From Polytrichum commune (taxonomy: Eukaryota; Streptophyta; Polytrichopsida; Polytrichales; Polytrichaceae), in NCBI GenBank assembly GCA_950295325.1, contig OX485807.1:42438440-42502439 (forward strand): a DNA stretch of 64,000 nt. Reading direction: 5' to 3'. Of this stretch, positions 45,068 to 56,400 are shown one piece after another. Made by a program: the position numbers and the translations under genes. Under the pieces are notes generated by a model. It had not been told where the DNA came from. It was given only the letters and a program-made list of their open reading frames with translations, and searched no databases. Numbering within the stretch: the stretch's first letter is position 1; each line of letters opens with the position of its first letter.

Positions 45068-45826
45068 CAGGGTTGTCTATCGCGACGTCATGACGGTGTC
45101 GTGCCGTCATGTCAGGTCGTGTCGTGACGGACCCCTCCGTCACGACACAATAGGGTCCACGTAGGGTCAACATAGGGGGAATGGACTAGGGTGGGTAAAA
45201 TACTTACCTTCTTGCCAAGGTGGCGTCCTATGTGGCAGAAAACGCCGACGTGGATGTGCATATTTCCCTTGCCAAGTAAACCATTTTGCCATTGTGTTTA
45301 GGGTTCTGTTAAAATCAAAGTAGAAAAATATGACTAAGGAGGGTGTGGGGCGGCCGGGGGCAGACGGGGGAGGGGGGGGGGGGGGGCGGACGGACGGGGG
45401 GGCGGACGGGAGAGGGGGGGAGCGGACGGGGTTGGGAACGGGAGCGGACGGGGGGGAACGGTGGCGAACGGGGATTGTGAACGGGAGCGGACGGGGGGGA
45501 ACGGTGGCGAACGGGGATTGTGAACGGGAGCGGACGGGGGGGAACGGGGGCGAACGGGGGTTGGGAACGGAGGCGGACGGGGGGGCGGATGGGCTCTAGT
45601 AAATTTTTCCCCACTTTACCTTTACTTTGCTGACATGTCATCACACGTGGACATTGTAAATCCTACGTGTCAGAAATGGGTTAATGTAATTACACAAAAA
45701 AATCGGTAAAATTCAAGTCCGTCAGGATAAAGACAACATCCGGCATAATGTCGTGACGGATACGTGTCGTGACGGCACGACATTATGTCGAGAATACCCT
45801 CCGTCACGACACAATAGACAACCCTG
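45068..45826. mobile_element. Non-autonomous hAT-like element in Copia
   Basis: The ends are CAGGGTTGTCTAT and ATAGACAACCCTG, and a perfect 8-bp duplication, ACGTTTGG, lies at 45060-45067 and 45827-45834. Inside each end are further inverted blocks rich in GTCGTGACGG and CGTCACGAC. The centre is a G-rich minisatellite. Confidence 0.88.
45335..45595. repeat. G-rich minisatellite
   Basis: Units such as GGAACGGGAGCGGACGGGGG repeat with variation, with long G-runs on the plus strand. It could form G-quadruplexes, and the copy number may be unreliable in an assembly. The ORFs on both strands are low-complexity artefacts. Confidence 0.8.
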
Positions 45827-45838
45827 ACGTTTGGCACC

Positions 45839-46730
45839 TCATAATGTAGTGGCGCGAACTTGCATTTGCGCTATTTGCTCATCAAGTTTCTTTAAGTCGC
45901 AGTTGGAGGAGAGGTGATTCTTTCTACTACAGTAATCACACTGAACGGTTCCCGTCGATTGGGTATAGGCTTGCGGGTTGGTGTAGTGTTGCGAGCTTGC
46001 TTGCGTTGACCCATTACCCCTTCCGCGAGAAAACGAGGGAGGACGATATTGTTGAAAAGGCTGTCGGGGACGAAAAATATTGGCTGCGGTAAGAAAAACG
46101 GGACACAAGATTGGATTCTTTGTCCGCGTCGCGTTGCTAGCCATCCTTGTAAAACTGTTCCGAATGAAGGCGTCCAACTAAGTCGTGATAGGTGGGCGGA
46201 GGGTCGCGAGCTCGCTCTTCACTGAAGTTGGAGACGAAGTGGGACCACGTCAAGGGAAGTCCTTGAGTGTGATGTGAATGAGCTCCTCGTCGGGCGTGTG
46301 ATAGCCAATGGAATTAAGCTGGGAGACCATGGAATCAATACGTTGAATGTACTCATCTGCATCATTGCCCTGCATTTTAACAGCAGAAAGAGTGTGGGTG
46401 AGAACGAGGCGGCGTTGAGTATTTCGAAACTCATACGTGGACTGTAGATGTTGCCACATGGCGAAGGGATCTTCCTCAAACTCGTTGATGGTAGACAGTA
46501 AGTCGTCATGAACTGTAGACTGTATTACCGCAATCGCCTTGATCTAGCGTTTGCGATATGCGAGTATGTCGTCATCGGTGGCAGGAACTTCCAGGGGTAG
46601 TTGAACGACGCCACTATAACAATCCTTGTGATGTAAGATGGTACGGAGACGGATAGACCGGTTGTGGTAATTTGCACGGCCTGTGAGTTTCTCGTTGTTA
46701 GATAGAGGACCAGAAGACTTAGGCATTGTA
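45839..46730 (-). pseudogene. Copia gag, with one stop and one frameshift
   Basis: It starts at the ATG near 46726 (MPKSSGPLSNNEKLTG). It meets an in-frame TAG near 46543, continues through the gag core (about 46500-46250, QRIDSMVSQLNSIGYHTPDE), shifts frame near 46252, and ends with the zinc knuckle CDYCSRKNHLSSNC near 45920. The knuckle lacks the usual Gly before His. A second stop and a frame change precede the knuckle segment (near 46160). Confidence 0.82.
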
Positions 46731-46830
46731 GCGGAAAGTAGGTGGGGATTGAAAACGAGACAACTGCTCCAGATATCTAGAATTGAGAAGGGACGCAGGG
46801 ACTTAGAAAGAAGAGGACCAAAGAACGAAG

Positions 46831-46843
46831 CTAACTGATACCA
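46831..46843 (-). promoter_or_regulatory. Copia primer-binding site
   Basis: On the minus strand TGGTATCAGTTAG directly follows the 5' LTR. The first nine bases match the initiator tRNA-Met end; the rest has drifted. Confidence 0.8.
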
Positions 46844-47066
46844 TGTTGTTGGACTTAAGAACAAGACTTATTTAATTAGCGGGAGGCAAACGCCTAAATA
46901 CAAAATAGAGGTGAAATCAAGTGGTCGTGGTGGAACCCCTAAATTGGAGCGCCAAGATGTCTACCTATTTATGTGGACTACAGGACAAGAGAGATCACCT
47001 CTCTTGCTATCTGCTTAGCCTAAGTGGATTGACGTGATGTCCCTCGTAAAGTAACTTCGAACAACA
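46844..47066 (-). repeat. Copia 5' LTR
   Basis: The 223-bp repeat matches 38910-39132 at all but 10 positions counted by eye. Confidence 0.9.
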
Positions 47067-47314
47067 GTTGAATCTTTCCCAGTTCCACATAGTAAAACAA
47101 ACAAAAAAAACCAAAGGGCACTTGAAGTCCAGGCTATTATGACACTGTTGTCGATGACTAGGTGTCCGTAGACCCAACCTCGTCATTTAGAGTGAAAAGA
47201 TCTATGTACATAGAAAAGGAAACTTAAGTCTAAGATTAGTAAGACTTAAGACTTCTAAAAGTATCTCCTAGATACTATGGATAAAGAAGGATAAGACTAT
47301 GAGTTCCTTTGGGA

Positions 47315-47320
47315 TATAAA
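47315..47320 (+). promoter_or_regulatory. TATA box in the Copia LTR
   Basis: TATAAA in the context GGGATATAAAAGAGAG, about 95 bp before the LTR end, is the expected place for the element's promoter. Confidence 0.55.
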
Positions 47321-47697
47321 AGAGAGAGCTCGGAGGAGGAGCTCTCAAGGTTAATGCAATCTTGCTTTTGTGATGTGCTTCTTATTTTGTATTGATTTTG
47401 TACCAGTTTTATATCACGTTATCAGCACGAAGCTCGAAGCAACGGAGTTGTGATTTTGTAGTGGATTTTTGTTGAACGGTGCTTTTGTTGAGTGTTGTGA
47501 GATGAAGGAAAGAAATGTGTAGACAAATATGATGTCGTGATATGAAGGAGAAAAAGGCGTAGTGAAATATAGTATAGAAGTATAGAGTTGTTTACTTACC
47601 AACGTCCACAAGGAATTTATTGAGTTTCAAGGACATTCGTCGCAACGGTTTTCACCTTCGTACAACTGAGGAAGATAATCAAGAGTTGTTATAGATT

Positions 47698-50600
47698 TTG
47701 GATCGTGAAGGATGCCCAATTGAAAATATCTCGGCACACTCCTCAGGTATGTACATCATTCCTTTAATTTGTTCGTCCGAGGGGGAGGATGCTGCATTTT
47801 GTGTGAACACATGGCATGAATGCATGGGCCACCCGGGAGTTTCAATGATGAGACGAATTATTCCAAGCACAAAAGGACACAATCTTCAAATGTCAAATTT
47901 GTTGAAAGGTATGAAACCTTGTGAATTTTGTGCTTTGGAAAAATTTGTTAGTCGACCTCACAAATAGACATTGCCACATGAACTTCCAGTTATGCTTCAA
48001 AGGATTCAAGGAGATATTTGTGGACCAATAGATCCACCATGCGGACCGTTTAGATATTTTCTTGTCTTGATTGATGCATCTACAAAATGGTCACATGTCT
48101 CTCTTTTAGCTAGTAGGAATCAAACTTTTCTTAGATTGTTAGCGCAAATTATACAACTTCGGGCTAGGTTCTCAGATCATCCGATTCAGTCCATACGCTT
48201 AGATGGTGCAGGAGAATTTAAGTCTCAAGCATTTAAGACATATTGTGAGTCAACTGGAATACAATTAGAACACTCATTATCATATGTCCATGAGACAAAT
48301 GGTCTAGCGGAATCTTTTATTAAAAGGTTACAGTTAATTGCTAGACCATTACTTATGAGATCTAATCTTCTTACTTCAGCATGGGGATACGTTATCCTAC
48401 ATGCAGGAACGTTAGTTTGCTTAAGACCCTCCTCACTAGAAGTCAATACACCTACAGAAGTAGTGTATGGACAAGTACCTAGCATAAAACACCTAAGAAT
48501 TTTTGGTTGTCAGGTACTAGTACCAATTTCTCCCCCACATAAAAATAAGATGGGTCCTCCAAGGAAAGAAGGGATATATGTTGGGTGTGAATCACCTAGC
48601 ATTATTAAATATTTAGATCGTCCAACTGGAAATTTACTACGAAGAAGATTTGCTGATTGTTTTTTCGATGAGGAAAATTTCCCATGTTTGGTAGGACAGT
48701 CAAATCCAAGTAGAGATTTGAACTTTAATGCTTTATATACTCCAAACATGTTTCCGGATCCTCGTATCCAAGAATGTGAAAGGGAGGTTGAGCGAATTTT
48801 GTATTTGAATCAATTAGCTAATAGACTACCCAATTCATTCAATAATGCAGCAAATGTGACTAAGTCACACATTCATGCTGCTAATGTTCCTGCTCATCTA
48901 GAGAGACTCGCTATTCAAACCACACCCATGAAGAGAGGTCGTGGTATAGATCTTCAACCTCGCAAACGACATACCCAAGGAGAGGTATGTGTGACACGCG
49001 GAGGTGTGCTTCCAAACATTGAGCTGGATGACTATGAAAGAGAAGCACCGGTTGATTCAATAGAGATTGCAATCAACTTTGTGAAAACAAGAAAGATATG
49101 GGACCGTACGCTGGTAAACCTAGATGATGCCTTTTGTTTCCATATATCACAATACTTGGACGATGATTGTGATCCGACTACTATAGCTGAGGCTCGTAGT
49201 CAAAGTGATTGGCCCATGTGGGAAGAGGCCATGAGATCTGAACTAGGGTCTTTGAAATCACGGAAGGTGTTTAGTCCAGTTGAGACTACGCCAAAAGGGG
49301 TTAACCTAGTGGGTTGTAAATGGGTGTTTGTAAGGAAACGAGATAAGTTTGGAAACGTTTCCTGGTACAAAGCATGGCTAGTTGCCCAAGGCTTCACCCA
49401 ACGTCCAGACATTGATTATGAAGAGACGTATTCCCTTGTGATGGACTCAATTACGTCCAGGTATCTCTTAAGTCTTGCAGTTGACAAGAAGTTGGAAACA
49501 AGGTTGATGGATGTAGTTACCGCGTACTTGTATGGCAATTTGGATACTGACATATACATGAGAGTTCCTACGGGGTTGGTGGAATTCCAAAACTCTAAAA
49601 GACAGCCGCAATGCCTAAAACTTAAAAGGGCATTATATGGTCTTAAATAGGCCGGTAGGATTTGGTACAAACGTCTAAGAGATTTCTTAATAAATCGAGG
49701 TTTTAAGAATGATGAAGTTTGTCCATGTATCTTCATTAAACAGACTCACACAGAGTTAGTTATTGTGGCCGTGTATGTTGATGACCTCAACATCATTGGC
49801 ACGACTGATGCCATCTCCGAGATTGTTTCACAACTCGAAGGTGAATTTGAGATGAAAGATCTTGGTGAAACCACCTTTTGTCTTGGCCTACAGATTGAAC
49901 ATCTTGCAGGAAGTATTTTTCTACATCACAGTTTGTATACTCGAAAGCTACTCAAGCGTTTCTCAATGGATGCGGCTCACCCACTAAGTTCCCCGATGGT
50001 GGTACGATCATTGGATCCGAAGAAGGATGAGTTTAGACCATGTGATGAGGGGTAGAAATGTTTGGGACCTGAAACTCCATATTTGGCGGCAATAGGTGCA
50101 TTGATGTATTTGGCTAATTGCACCAGACTTGACATTGCTTTTGCTATTAATTTATTGGCTAGATTTAGTGCTAAGCCAACAAAACGGCATTGGAATGGTG
50201 TCAAACATATCCTACGATACCTCAAGGACACTAAAGATTTAGGATTGTTTTATAAAGTTGGAGAGGATAGCAACGTCAAAGGATACGTAGATGCAGGTTA
50301 CCTTTCCGATCCACATAAAGGAAAATCACAAACAGGCTATGTTTTCCTTAGAAAATGAGCAGCAATATCTTGGAAATCAACGAAGCAGAAACTTGTAGCA
50401 ACATCATCAAACCATTCAAAAATCATAGCCCTGCATGAGGCTTCTTGCGAATGCGTTTGGCTGAGACTGGTGGATGGCTTCATCAAAGGTTCTTGTGGTT
50501 TTTCCAATGTTCCAGAATCTCCAACAGTGATCTATGAAGATAATGCAGCTTGCATTGCTCAGATAAAGGCGGGCTACATCAAAGGAGATCGAATCAAACT

Positions 50601-50763
50601 CATCTTACCAAAGTTCTTTTTCACTCATGAATTGTTAGGATCGGATATAGATGTGATGCAAGTAAGGTCTTCTGATAATCTAGCAGACTTATTCACTAAG
50701 TCATTACTCTCGGGGAGTGCACTTAAAGTTAAGACTAGGAATCACGTGAGTGCGTACTTTTGA
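47698..50763 (+). pseudogene. Copia pol (integrase, RT, RNase H) with in-frame stops
   Basis: In order: integrase zinc region (HECMGHPG...CEFCALEK, 47810-47945); integrase core (QGDICGPI, 48011; RLDGAGEFKS; ETNGLAESFIKR); RT from about 49200 (GCKWVFVRKRDKFGNV, then AVYVDDLNIIG at about 49768-49800); and RNase H (VIYEDNAACIAQIK, 50530; then RSSDNLADLFTKSL). In-frame stops are at 47968 (TAG), 49648 (TAG), 50053 (TAG) and 50356 (TGA), while the phase is kept throughout. The 47971-49650 stretch is a clean 559-codon frame. At least three of the four stops can be read as C-to-T changes of Gln or Arg codons. Confidence 0.88.
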
Positions 50764-51464
50764 CCCCCTTATGTATGTACTAAAAAATCATCTAAAAATT
50801 GTAAAAAAAAAAAATGAAGTTGTTAAACACAATCTAAAGTTCTTGTTGTATAAATTTCAAAAAAAATCAATTGTAAATAACACTATATTCGTTAAATTGA
50901 GACTTTTTGGGCATTTTGAGACATTCACATAAATAAGAACAAGGATAAATGGAACACATATTGGAGAAAGTTGTAAGATGCGAACACTTTGAAGCAGGTG
51001 TTTAGACCAAGAACCCCATAAATAACTCATATTTGTGATGGTTTAGGGTGGGCAATCCAAATCTTAGACCACATTTAAGGGGAAACCTTAAAACATTCAT
51101 ATTATTGCACACAAAATATTAGAGCTTGTATGAATATGGTTTAGGTAGGGCAATCCAAACCATAGATCTTATTGAAGGGTTAATATGTTAACCAATATAA
51201 TATTGCATACAAAATATTCCAAACTCATATTTGTGATGGTTTAGGTAGGGCAATCCAAACCTTAGACCATATGGAAGGGGAAATCATGTCTAACTTGTAT
51301 TATTGCAAAAAAAAAACATACAAAGTGTGGCATGTAAAATGCATATCATGCTAACACCACACATGCATTGGATAGTGCGACCCAAAATGTTCTTGCCTAT
51401 GGCCCAAAACCCTACGCCTACTATGGCCTATCTAGCCTCGGATACTACCTCTTTTTCTTTTGCT
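50764..51464. other. AT-rich spacer with three ~100-bp tandem repeats
   Basis: GGTTTAGG(G)TRGGGCAATCCAAA recurs near 51040, 51130 and 51235 with similar following sequence. It may include the 3' flank of the gene at 51465. No other feature is seen. Confidence 0.6.
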
Positions 51465-52235
51465 TCATTTTCTTTTGCTTTTTTTTTCTTTTGCCTCTTT
51501 TTCTTTTGCTGCAGCTTCTTTTGCTCGCATTGCTTCAACATTCCTGAAAATCTCCGCCCCGCGACTATAGCCATTCTTGGGGTGAACGCCATCAATAACA
51601 CATTTTGTATTCCGTCGGCCGCCCGAATTATACGACGAAGAATTCGAATACGATGAAGTGGACTGTCTTGCATTTCTGGTCATGGAGTAGAAACGCTCCA
51701 ACTCGATGGACGCACTAGACCGCATAGGTTTACGGGTGGGAGCAACCTGCAACGCGTCAACGCACGAACACATGTGTTAGTTTAGGGAGGAAGACCCAAA
51801 CGTGTCACACATTCATTTTTTAAGTGCAAAATGATTGTAATGCGCGGATAACCATGTTTTTTTTTGGGGGGGGGGGTTCACCTTGTCACCGGGGGCGTTC
51901 CCGTCGGAGTTGGCGAGGAGGGGCAAGGCATCCCGCAAAGGAATAGGAAGGGTTCCACTCTTCGTAGGCCGAGCGTCCATCCGCAGCCGCCGTTGAGGTG
52001 TACTACTGCCGCCGGGCCGAGAGGGGGATGTCCGGACGCATTTGCGATTTATGCCTTTGAGCGGTGACGGGGACGCAGATCGCCGGAAGATTTGCTTGGG
52101 TGGGGGGCTATCGACGACGCCGGCGTCAAGAGGCTCCTTGGAGTAGTCGATGGTTGACGCGGCGTCATAAACGGTCTCGTAGAAGAAGCTCCCCAAGTCT
52201 GACTCGTTGACGACGTCAATCGAGGGCTCCAAACG
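51465..52235 (-). CDS. Two-exon gene of unknown function (copy 2; paralogue at 2096-3082)
   Basis: Exon A is 52235-51882 (acceptor GGCTCCAG|C, donor GACAAG|GTGAAC; 118 codons). Exon B is 51746-51465 (acceptor GTTGCAG|GTTGCT; 93 codons plus stop). Phase is kept. Exon A has an acidic N-terminal part (ESDLGSFFYETVYDAASTID) and a Pro/Ser/Arg-rich middle. Exon B has ELERFYSMTRNARQSTSSYS and a strongly basic Lys/Ala/Glu helix at the end. The same layout is found at 2.1-3.1 kb. No known domain is recognised. The acceptor-like start suggests an upstream exon; the nearest candidate, the FCP1-like exon at 52379-53191, ends in its own stop in frame, so a join is unproven. Alternatively translation begins at the ATG at 52268. 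Confidence 0.65.
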
Positions 52236-52378
52236 CTGGAGCCAAAATTGGAACAAAACAAAACCCAAGGAAAAGGGGGGAGATAGAGCGCGTGAAAATC
52301 AAGATACATATGAAGCGTAAATTACACAAAATGGGTAGGCGCATATACACACACACACATACAAACACACGTACTGTC

Positions 52379-53191
52379 TCAAATGAGCTTGTTAAATTTT
52401 GCGTGAGATAACAACTCTCTGTACAAATGGTCTCGTGGATCCAAGTATCTCTCGCCTATGGGATTATTCCTAACAAAATTGTTTACGGGAAGTCCACTTC
52501 CCCAGAGCGCCTGGAGGTATTTACTAAGGTCTAACAAAAATCGGTCCCGGACCTTCTCGACCGTCCACGTAGGGCACACTATGAAGTTGGCCGTCGGGTT
52601 CAACATGTTCTTTGCGGCGCTGTCGTCCACCATGAGCGTGTTCTCGCGGGTGGGGCGGACGTCGTAGGGGACGCCTATCAAGGACGGTCGCTGGTCCCAA
52701 AAAATGGGCTTCAAGACCTTGAGGTATTGGGGGGAAGCGGGGTTGTTTGGTTTTTTGACGACTTTGCCGTCCTGTGTGTACAATATTCTACAGGCTTCCT
52801 GTGCTAGGACCATGCAGGGGGGCTCGATGCCCTTGAAGATGAACTCCACGACCGCATTGGTGTTCTCGGCCGTCATGGAGCTCCACACGACCACCCACCA
52901 TCGTTGTTGGGCGATCTGGAGGAAGGTCCGAAGCCACAGGCGGAGGTGAACTAGTTTGCTCTTTATGAACGTGGGCGGCCCGTCGTAATTAGCGTCCTCG
53001 GGCTTGCAAAAGGGCACTGTGGGGGCCCTAGGGCAATGAACGCACTGCACGAGGACACCGTTCAGGTCTAACACCAGGAATCGTTTCTTCGGCAGCGGGG
53101 GCGGGGCGGGTAAAACCGGGGGGGCCGCCGTGCTGCCCTCTGCGCTCCTTGGAGAAGAGCGTCGGGGAGCCGCTACGCTATGCTCCGAGCC
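52379..53191 (-). CDS. FCP1/NIF-like HAD phosphatase domain exon
   Basis: The exon begins after a strong acceptor (TTTCTCTCGCTCGTATCCGCAG) and runs 270 codons to TGA. After a Pro-rich leader comes RFLVLDLNGVLVQ, HAD motif I with the first Asp kept and the second replaced by Asn (DLN rather than DLD). Motif II follows in WWVVVWSSMTAENTNAV and motif III/IV in LMVDDSAAKNML...NFIVCPTW. The layout matches the FCP1-homology (NIF) family, which includes RNA polymerase II CTD phosphatases. Whether the DxN variant is active is uncertain; similar plant forms exist. No start codon lies in the exon upstream of the domain except an internal Met, so a 5' exon is missing. It starts only about 270 bp beyond the stop of the large minus-strand gene, so it may be an alternative 3' part of that transcript or the remains of a separate gene. 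Confidence 0.72.
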   Translation of the reverse strand, partial: GSEHSVAAPRRSSPRSAEGSTAAPPVLPAPPPLPKKRFLVLDLNGVLVQCVHCPRAPTVPFCKPEDANYDGPPTFIKSKLVHLRLWLRTFLQIAQQRWWVVVWSSMTAENTNAVVEFIFKGIEPPCMVLAQEACRILYTQDGKVVKKPNNPASPQYLKVLKPIFWDQRPSLIGVPYDVRPTRENTLMVDDSAAKNMLNPTANFIVCPTWTVEKVRDRFLLDLSKYLQALWGSGLPVNNFVRNNPIGERYLDPRDHLYRELLSHAKFNKLI

Positions 53192-53461
53192 CTGCGGATA
53201 CGAGCGAGAGAAAACGGGGGCGACTTATGTCATGCTATGTCCAAACGAAGCATTAAGGAAACGAGCGTTCTCGGTGCAAACACAAAAGCATTTGATTCAT
53301 TTTGGAGGGGGTGCAACAAGGGATACAAGGGATACAAGAGCATACAAAATACATTCAAACACAATATACAAGTATATAGGAGTCAAAAATGGTGATTATA
53401 TTATATACAATGCTCTATGTACATCTTGATTGGGGGAGCCGCGTTGAACGATGCGTTCAAA

Positions 53462-56400
53462 CTAGCCTACTTCTACATCTAGAAAAAATTGAAGAGACGG
53501 GCCGCCGTGATGAAGACTTCGTTGCAAAGCCGGGGGTAGGTGGACGAACGAATGGTCGCTGGGGGTGACGAAGGGCGCGAGTGCCGGGGGGGGCCTAAGT
53601 TCGTCCTAGCTAGGGGACACGACCAAGGCAAGAAGTCAAAGACCCAGGAAGTTTGGGTCGGCCGACCCAAACTGAGTGGGGTCAGTGCATTACCTCGCCT
53701 TGGTCGTGCCTTGACGACGTTGATGCCGGCATCGCGTGCGCTGCCCCACCTCTGTCACCGCCGCCTCCGACGACGCCGTCAGCCGCAACCTGCTCCTGCA
53801 AAGGCTGACTGTCAGGCCTTTGTCCCAACCCAACCTCCGCATGCGCATCATGCATTGGTTCATCGACTGGGTTAGGAGTAGAGGTATCACCAGGCCCTTG
53901 CGGGCCTTCAACATCTAGCATAGGCTCGTCGACCGGGGTCTGATGGGGGACGGGGTTTGGGTCGGCCGACCCAAACCCTGCTGCTTGGCGAGGGTCGCTC
54001 TGCGACGCTGCAACGTCGGCACTGTTTGGGTCGGACGACCCAAACATGTGGGGGTCGTCCCGCTGGTGGTGTGGGGGCAAGAGGATGGGAGGCCGGAGCG
54101 GGGGGGGTGCCAACGAGCTGGACGCTCCGGGGACGCGCCAAAGGTTTGGATCATCCACCTGCTGCACAGGCGCGTAAGGACGGGCGTGCGGCTGCAGCAA
54201 ATCCGCGAAGCTGAAGGAATGCTCCAACGCCGGCCGCGGGCGGATATCCTGTGGAGGGAAGCCTGCGGGCAAGTGAGGGAATGAACTCGGGGGAGCCATC
54301 ACCAATCCCTGCGCCAGCATGCCCTGGATCACTTGCGTGATGAGGTCCGCTTGGGACGGAGTTTGGGACATCGCCCTTTGCCGCTCCTGCTCCAACAGGA
54401 GAGCCCTCAACTCCGCGACTTCGTTGCGGACAGAGGGTTCCTCGGCGGCAGCCCTCTGCAGTCGCACACGCTGCTCCTCGTCTCGGAGCATTTTTGCGTT
54501 CGCCTCCTCCACGGTGAGGACCTCCGGTTTCACCCTCACATTCCCGGCGAACGCTCTGGGGGAGGCAGGATCAGACCTCAGCTTCTTGGCGAGTTCCATG
54601 TCGTCCTCGTCCTCGGAGCTTATTGCGATCGTCTCCTCCACCGCATAGTCCCCGTACAGCTTCTTCCCCTTCATCCTTCTACGCTCCCTGAAGGTGGCCG
54701 TCGCGTCCCTCGAGTACATATCCTTGGCGTCGTCCACCGTCAACGCGGGCACCAGCCTGCTCTGCGGCGTGGCAGGCCGCATGGCCTTCTTCCGCTGAGG
54801 GGCCTCGGATTCTTGAGTGAATCCTGTTGCCCCTTCCTCCACCTCCCCCTCCACTTTCTCTGCTTCCTCCTCCGCCTCCTCCTCGTCTTCCTCCCCCTCC
54901 TCCCCAACCCTGCCACCTGCTCCCATAGACGGATTGCCCGGATGCAACCCGATGAGCGGCTCTGGCAATTGAACGGGGGCCCGCATGGCGAATTCACCCG
55001 GGTTGATTCGCCTCGCAATATCCAAAGGATTCTCGCCCCCCTCGACGATCTCTTCGACGTAGGATCCGGGTATCCAGTCGAGGATGTCCATTCTCTTGGC
55101 CAGCGCCTTTTGGGTCCTGTAGAATTGAACATCGGCATCCTCTACATAGGAGTAGATGTTCAACCCAGACATCTGCACAATCAAAATCAATACTATTAGT
55201 AACACCAAATGAACATATAATGGAAAATGACTTCCAAACAAAATAAGAATAGTTAGTTTGGGTCGCTCGACCCAAACTATGCATGGCCCTAGTTTGGGTC
55301 GAGCGACCCAAACTGTGCATGCCCCTAGTTTGGGTCGTTCGACCCAAACCGAACGTATAGGGACTTCTGGGTTTTCTGCTTACCATGGCTGCAAAAATCG
55401 GTTTGGACCCCCCGAAAACGTTGAAGATGCAGTCCCCTCTCTTCGTGAGGGTCCTCATCATCCGCAGGTAGAACTCCATGCGCAGCTCATCCGCGGGGTA
55501 GTTGGCGTACTTCGCCTCGTCATATAAGCTCCTGCTGGTACCCAACCCTTCTTGGACTTGGAAGAGCTTTTCCATCCTGGCTATGGGATGGTTTGGCACC
55601 TTAAGCAGCTCAGCTTTGTACACGAAGTACAAACACAGCACGTTGACGATCTTCGTCTTCTTGTCTTTCAGCGTGCTGTACGCCCCCTCCGCCGGTGCAG
55701 CAACGTAGTGAGATTTCGAGACGGCATACTCCGGCTGCAATTTGCGCACGATCTCGTAAACCTGCTCTGCCCTTCTGTCCTCGACAATCCAGAGCCAGAC
55801 GTCGACCTCCCTGAATTTGGGGCTGGCGTAGTCCACGAACTTCGACAAGAAAGGATCGTAAAAAGGGGTGCTCATAGTCCCCTCGAATGAGGCTCCAGGG
55901 ATGTTCCTGAAGTCTATCATTCCGAAGGGGAAGCGGTCCCCGGCTCTAGTCCTGATCGCCTTCCTTGACTCAGAACCCGGCCAACCCTGGATCCTGAGAG
56001 GTTCGACAGTGACCATGTTGAATTGCGCATCGCCTTCGAAACTGACGATCTTCTTCTCCTTTATGAAGTTGGAGAAGGCCCGCACTGAGTGTTCGGGAAG
56101 CGCCCGGTTCCTCCCCCCCTTCACGAGCTTGGATCTGAGGAAGTCGTCTCCCGCCTCCCTCATGAGTGCCGCCATGGACGCACTGGTAAACTTATATTCG
56201 GCTTTGAAGGCCCTCCAGTGCGCCTCGTCGACCTCTCCGTCCACGATGAGCTTCTTCTCTGGCACAAGCTTGTGCAGCTCCTGGACGATGGTCGTCTTCT
56301 TCTTCCTGTTCTCCGTCCATTCCTTCATTGTGTAGCATGAAGGGACGAAGATCTTGGGTTTGGTGAAGACGATCTTAGGGTGGACCCAGCATCTCTTCGC

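Larger units (their letters stand above)
38910..47066 (-). mobile_element. Copia LTR retrotransposon, minus, with two nested insertions
   Basis: The LTRs are 223 bp each (38910-39132 and 46844-47066), TGTTGTT...AACAACA, with 10 differences counted by eye. The primer-binding site is next to the right LTR and a purine tract next to the left one. Gag, protease, integrase, RT and RNase H occur in Copia order on the minus strand, with several in-frame stops. No 5-bp target duplication matches at the ends. Insertions at 42732-44379 and 45068-45826 each have 8-bp duplications. An antisense ORF fills 39187-39966. Confidence 0.92.
47150..50763 (+). mobile_element. Second Copia element, different lineage, 3' end lost
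   Basis: An LTR-like leader starts near 47150 (TGTTGTCGATGACTAGG) and ends near 47412. It is followed by CGTTATCAGCACGA, the primer-site motif of many plant Copia elements. Pol follows on the plus strand. Gag and protease are missing between 47430 and 47690. No second LTR is seen after 50763, so the element is truncated and no target duplication can be tested. Confidence 0.8.

Noticed and set aside
45330-45644. Gly/Arg-rich or Pro-rich protein genes on either strand
   Set aside because: Pure products of the G-rich minisatellite inside a MITE.
38910-47066. 5-bp target duplication for the first Copia element
   Set aside because: The bases next to the two LTRs do not match under any reasonable end choice, so none is claimed.
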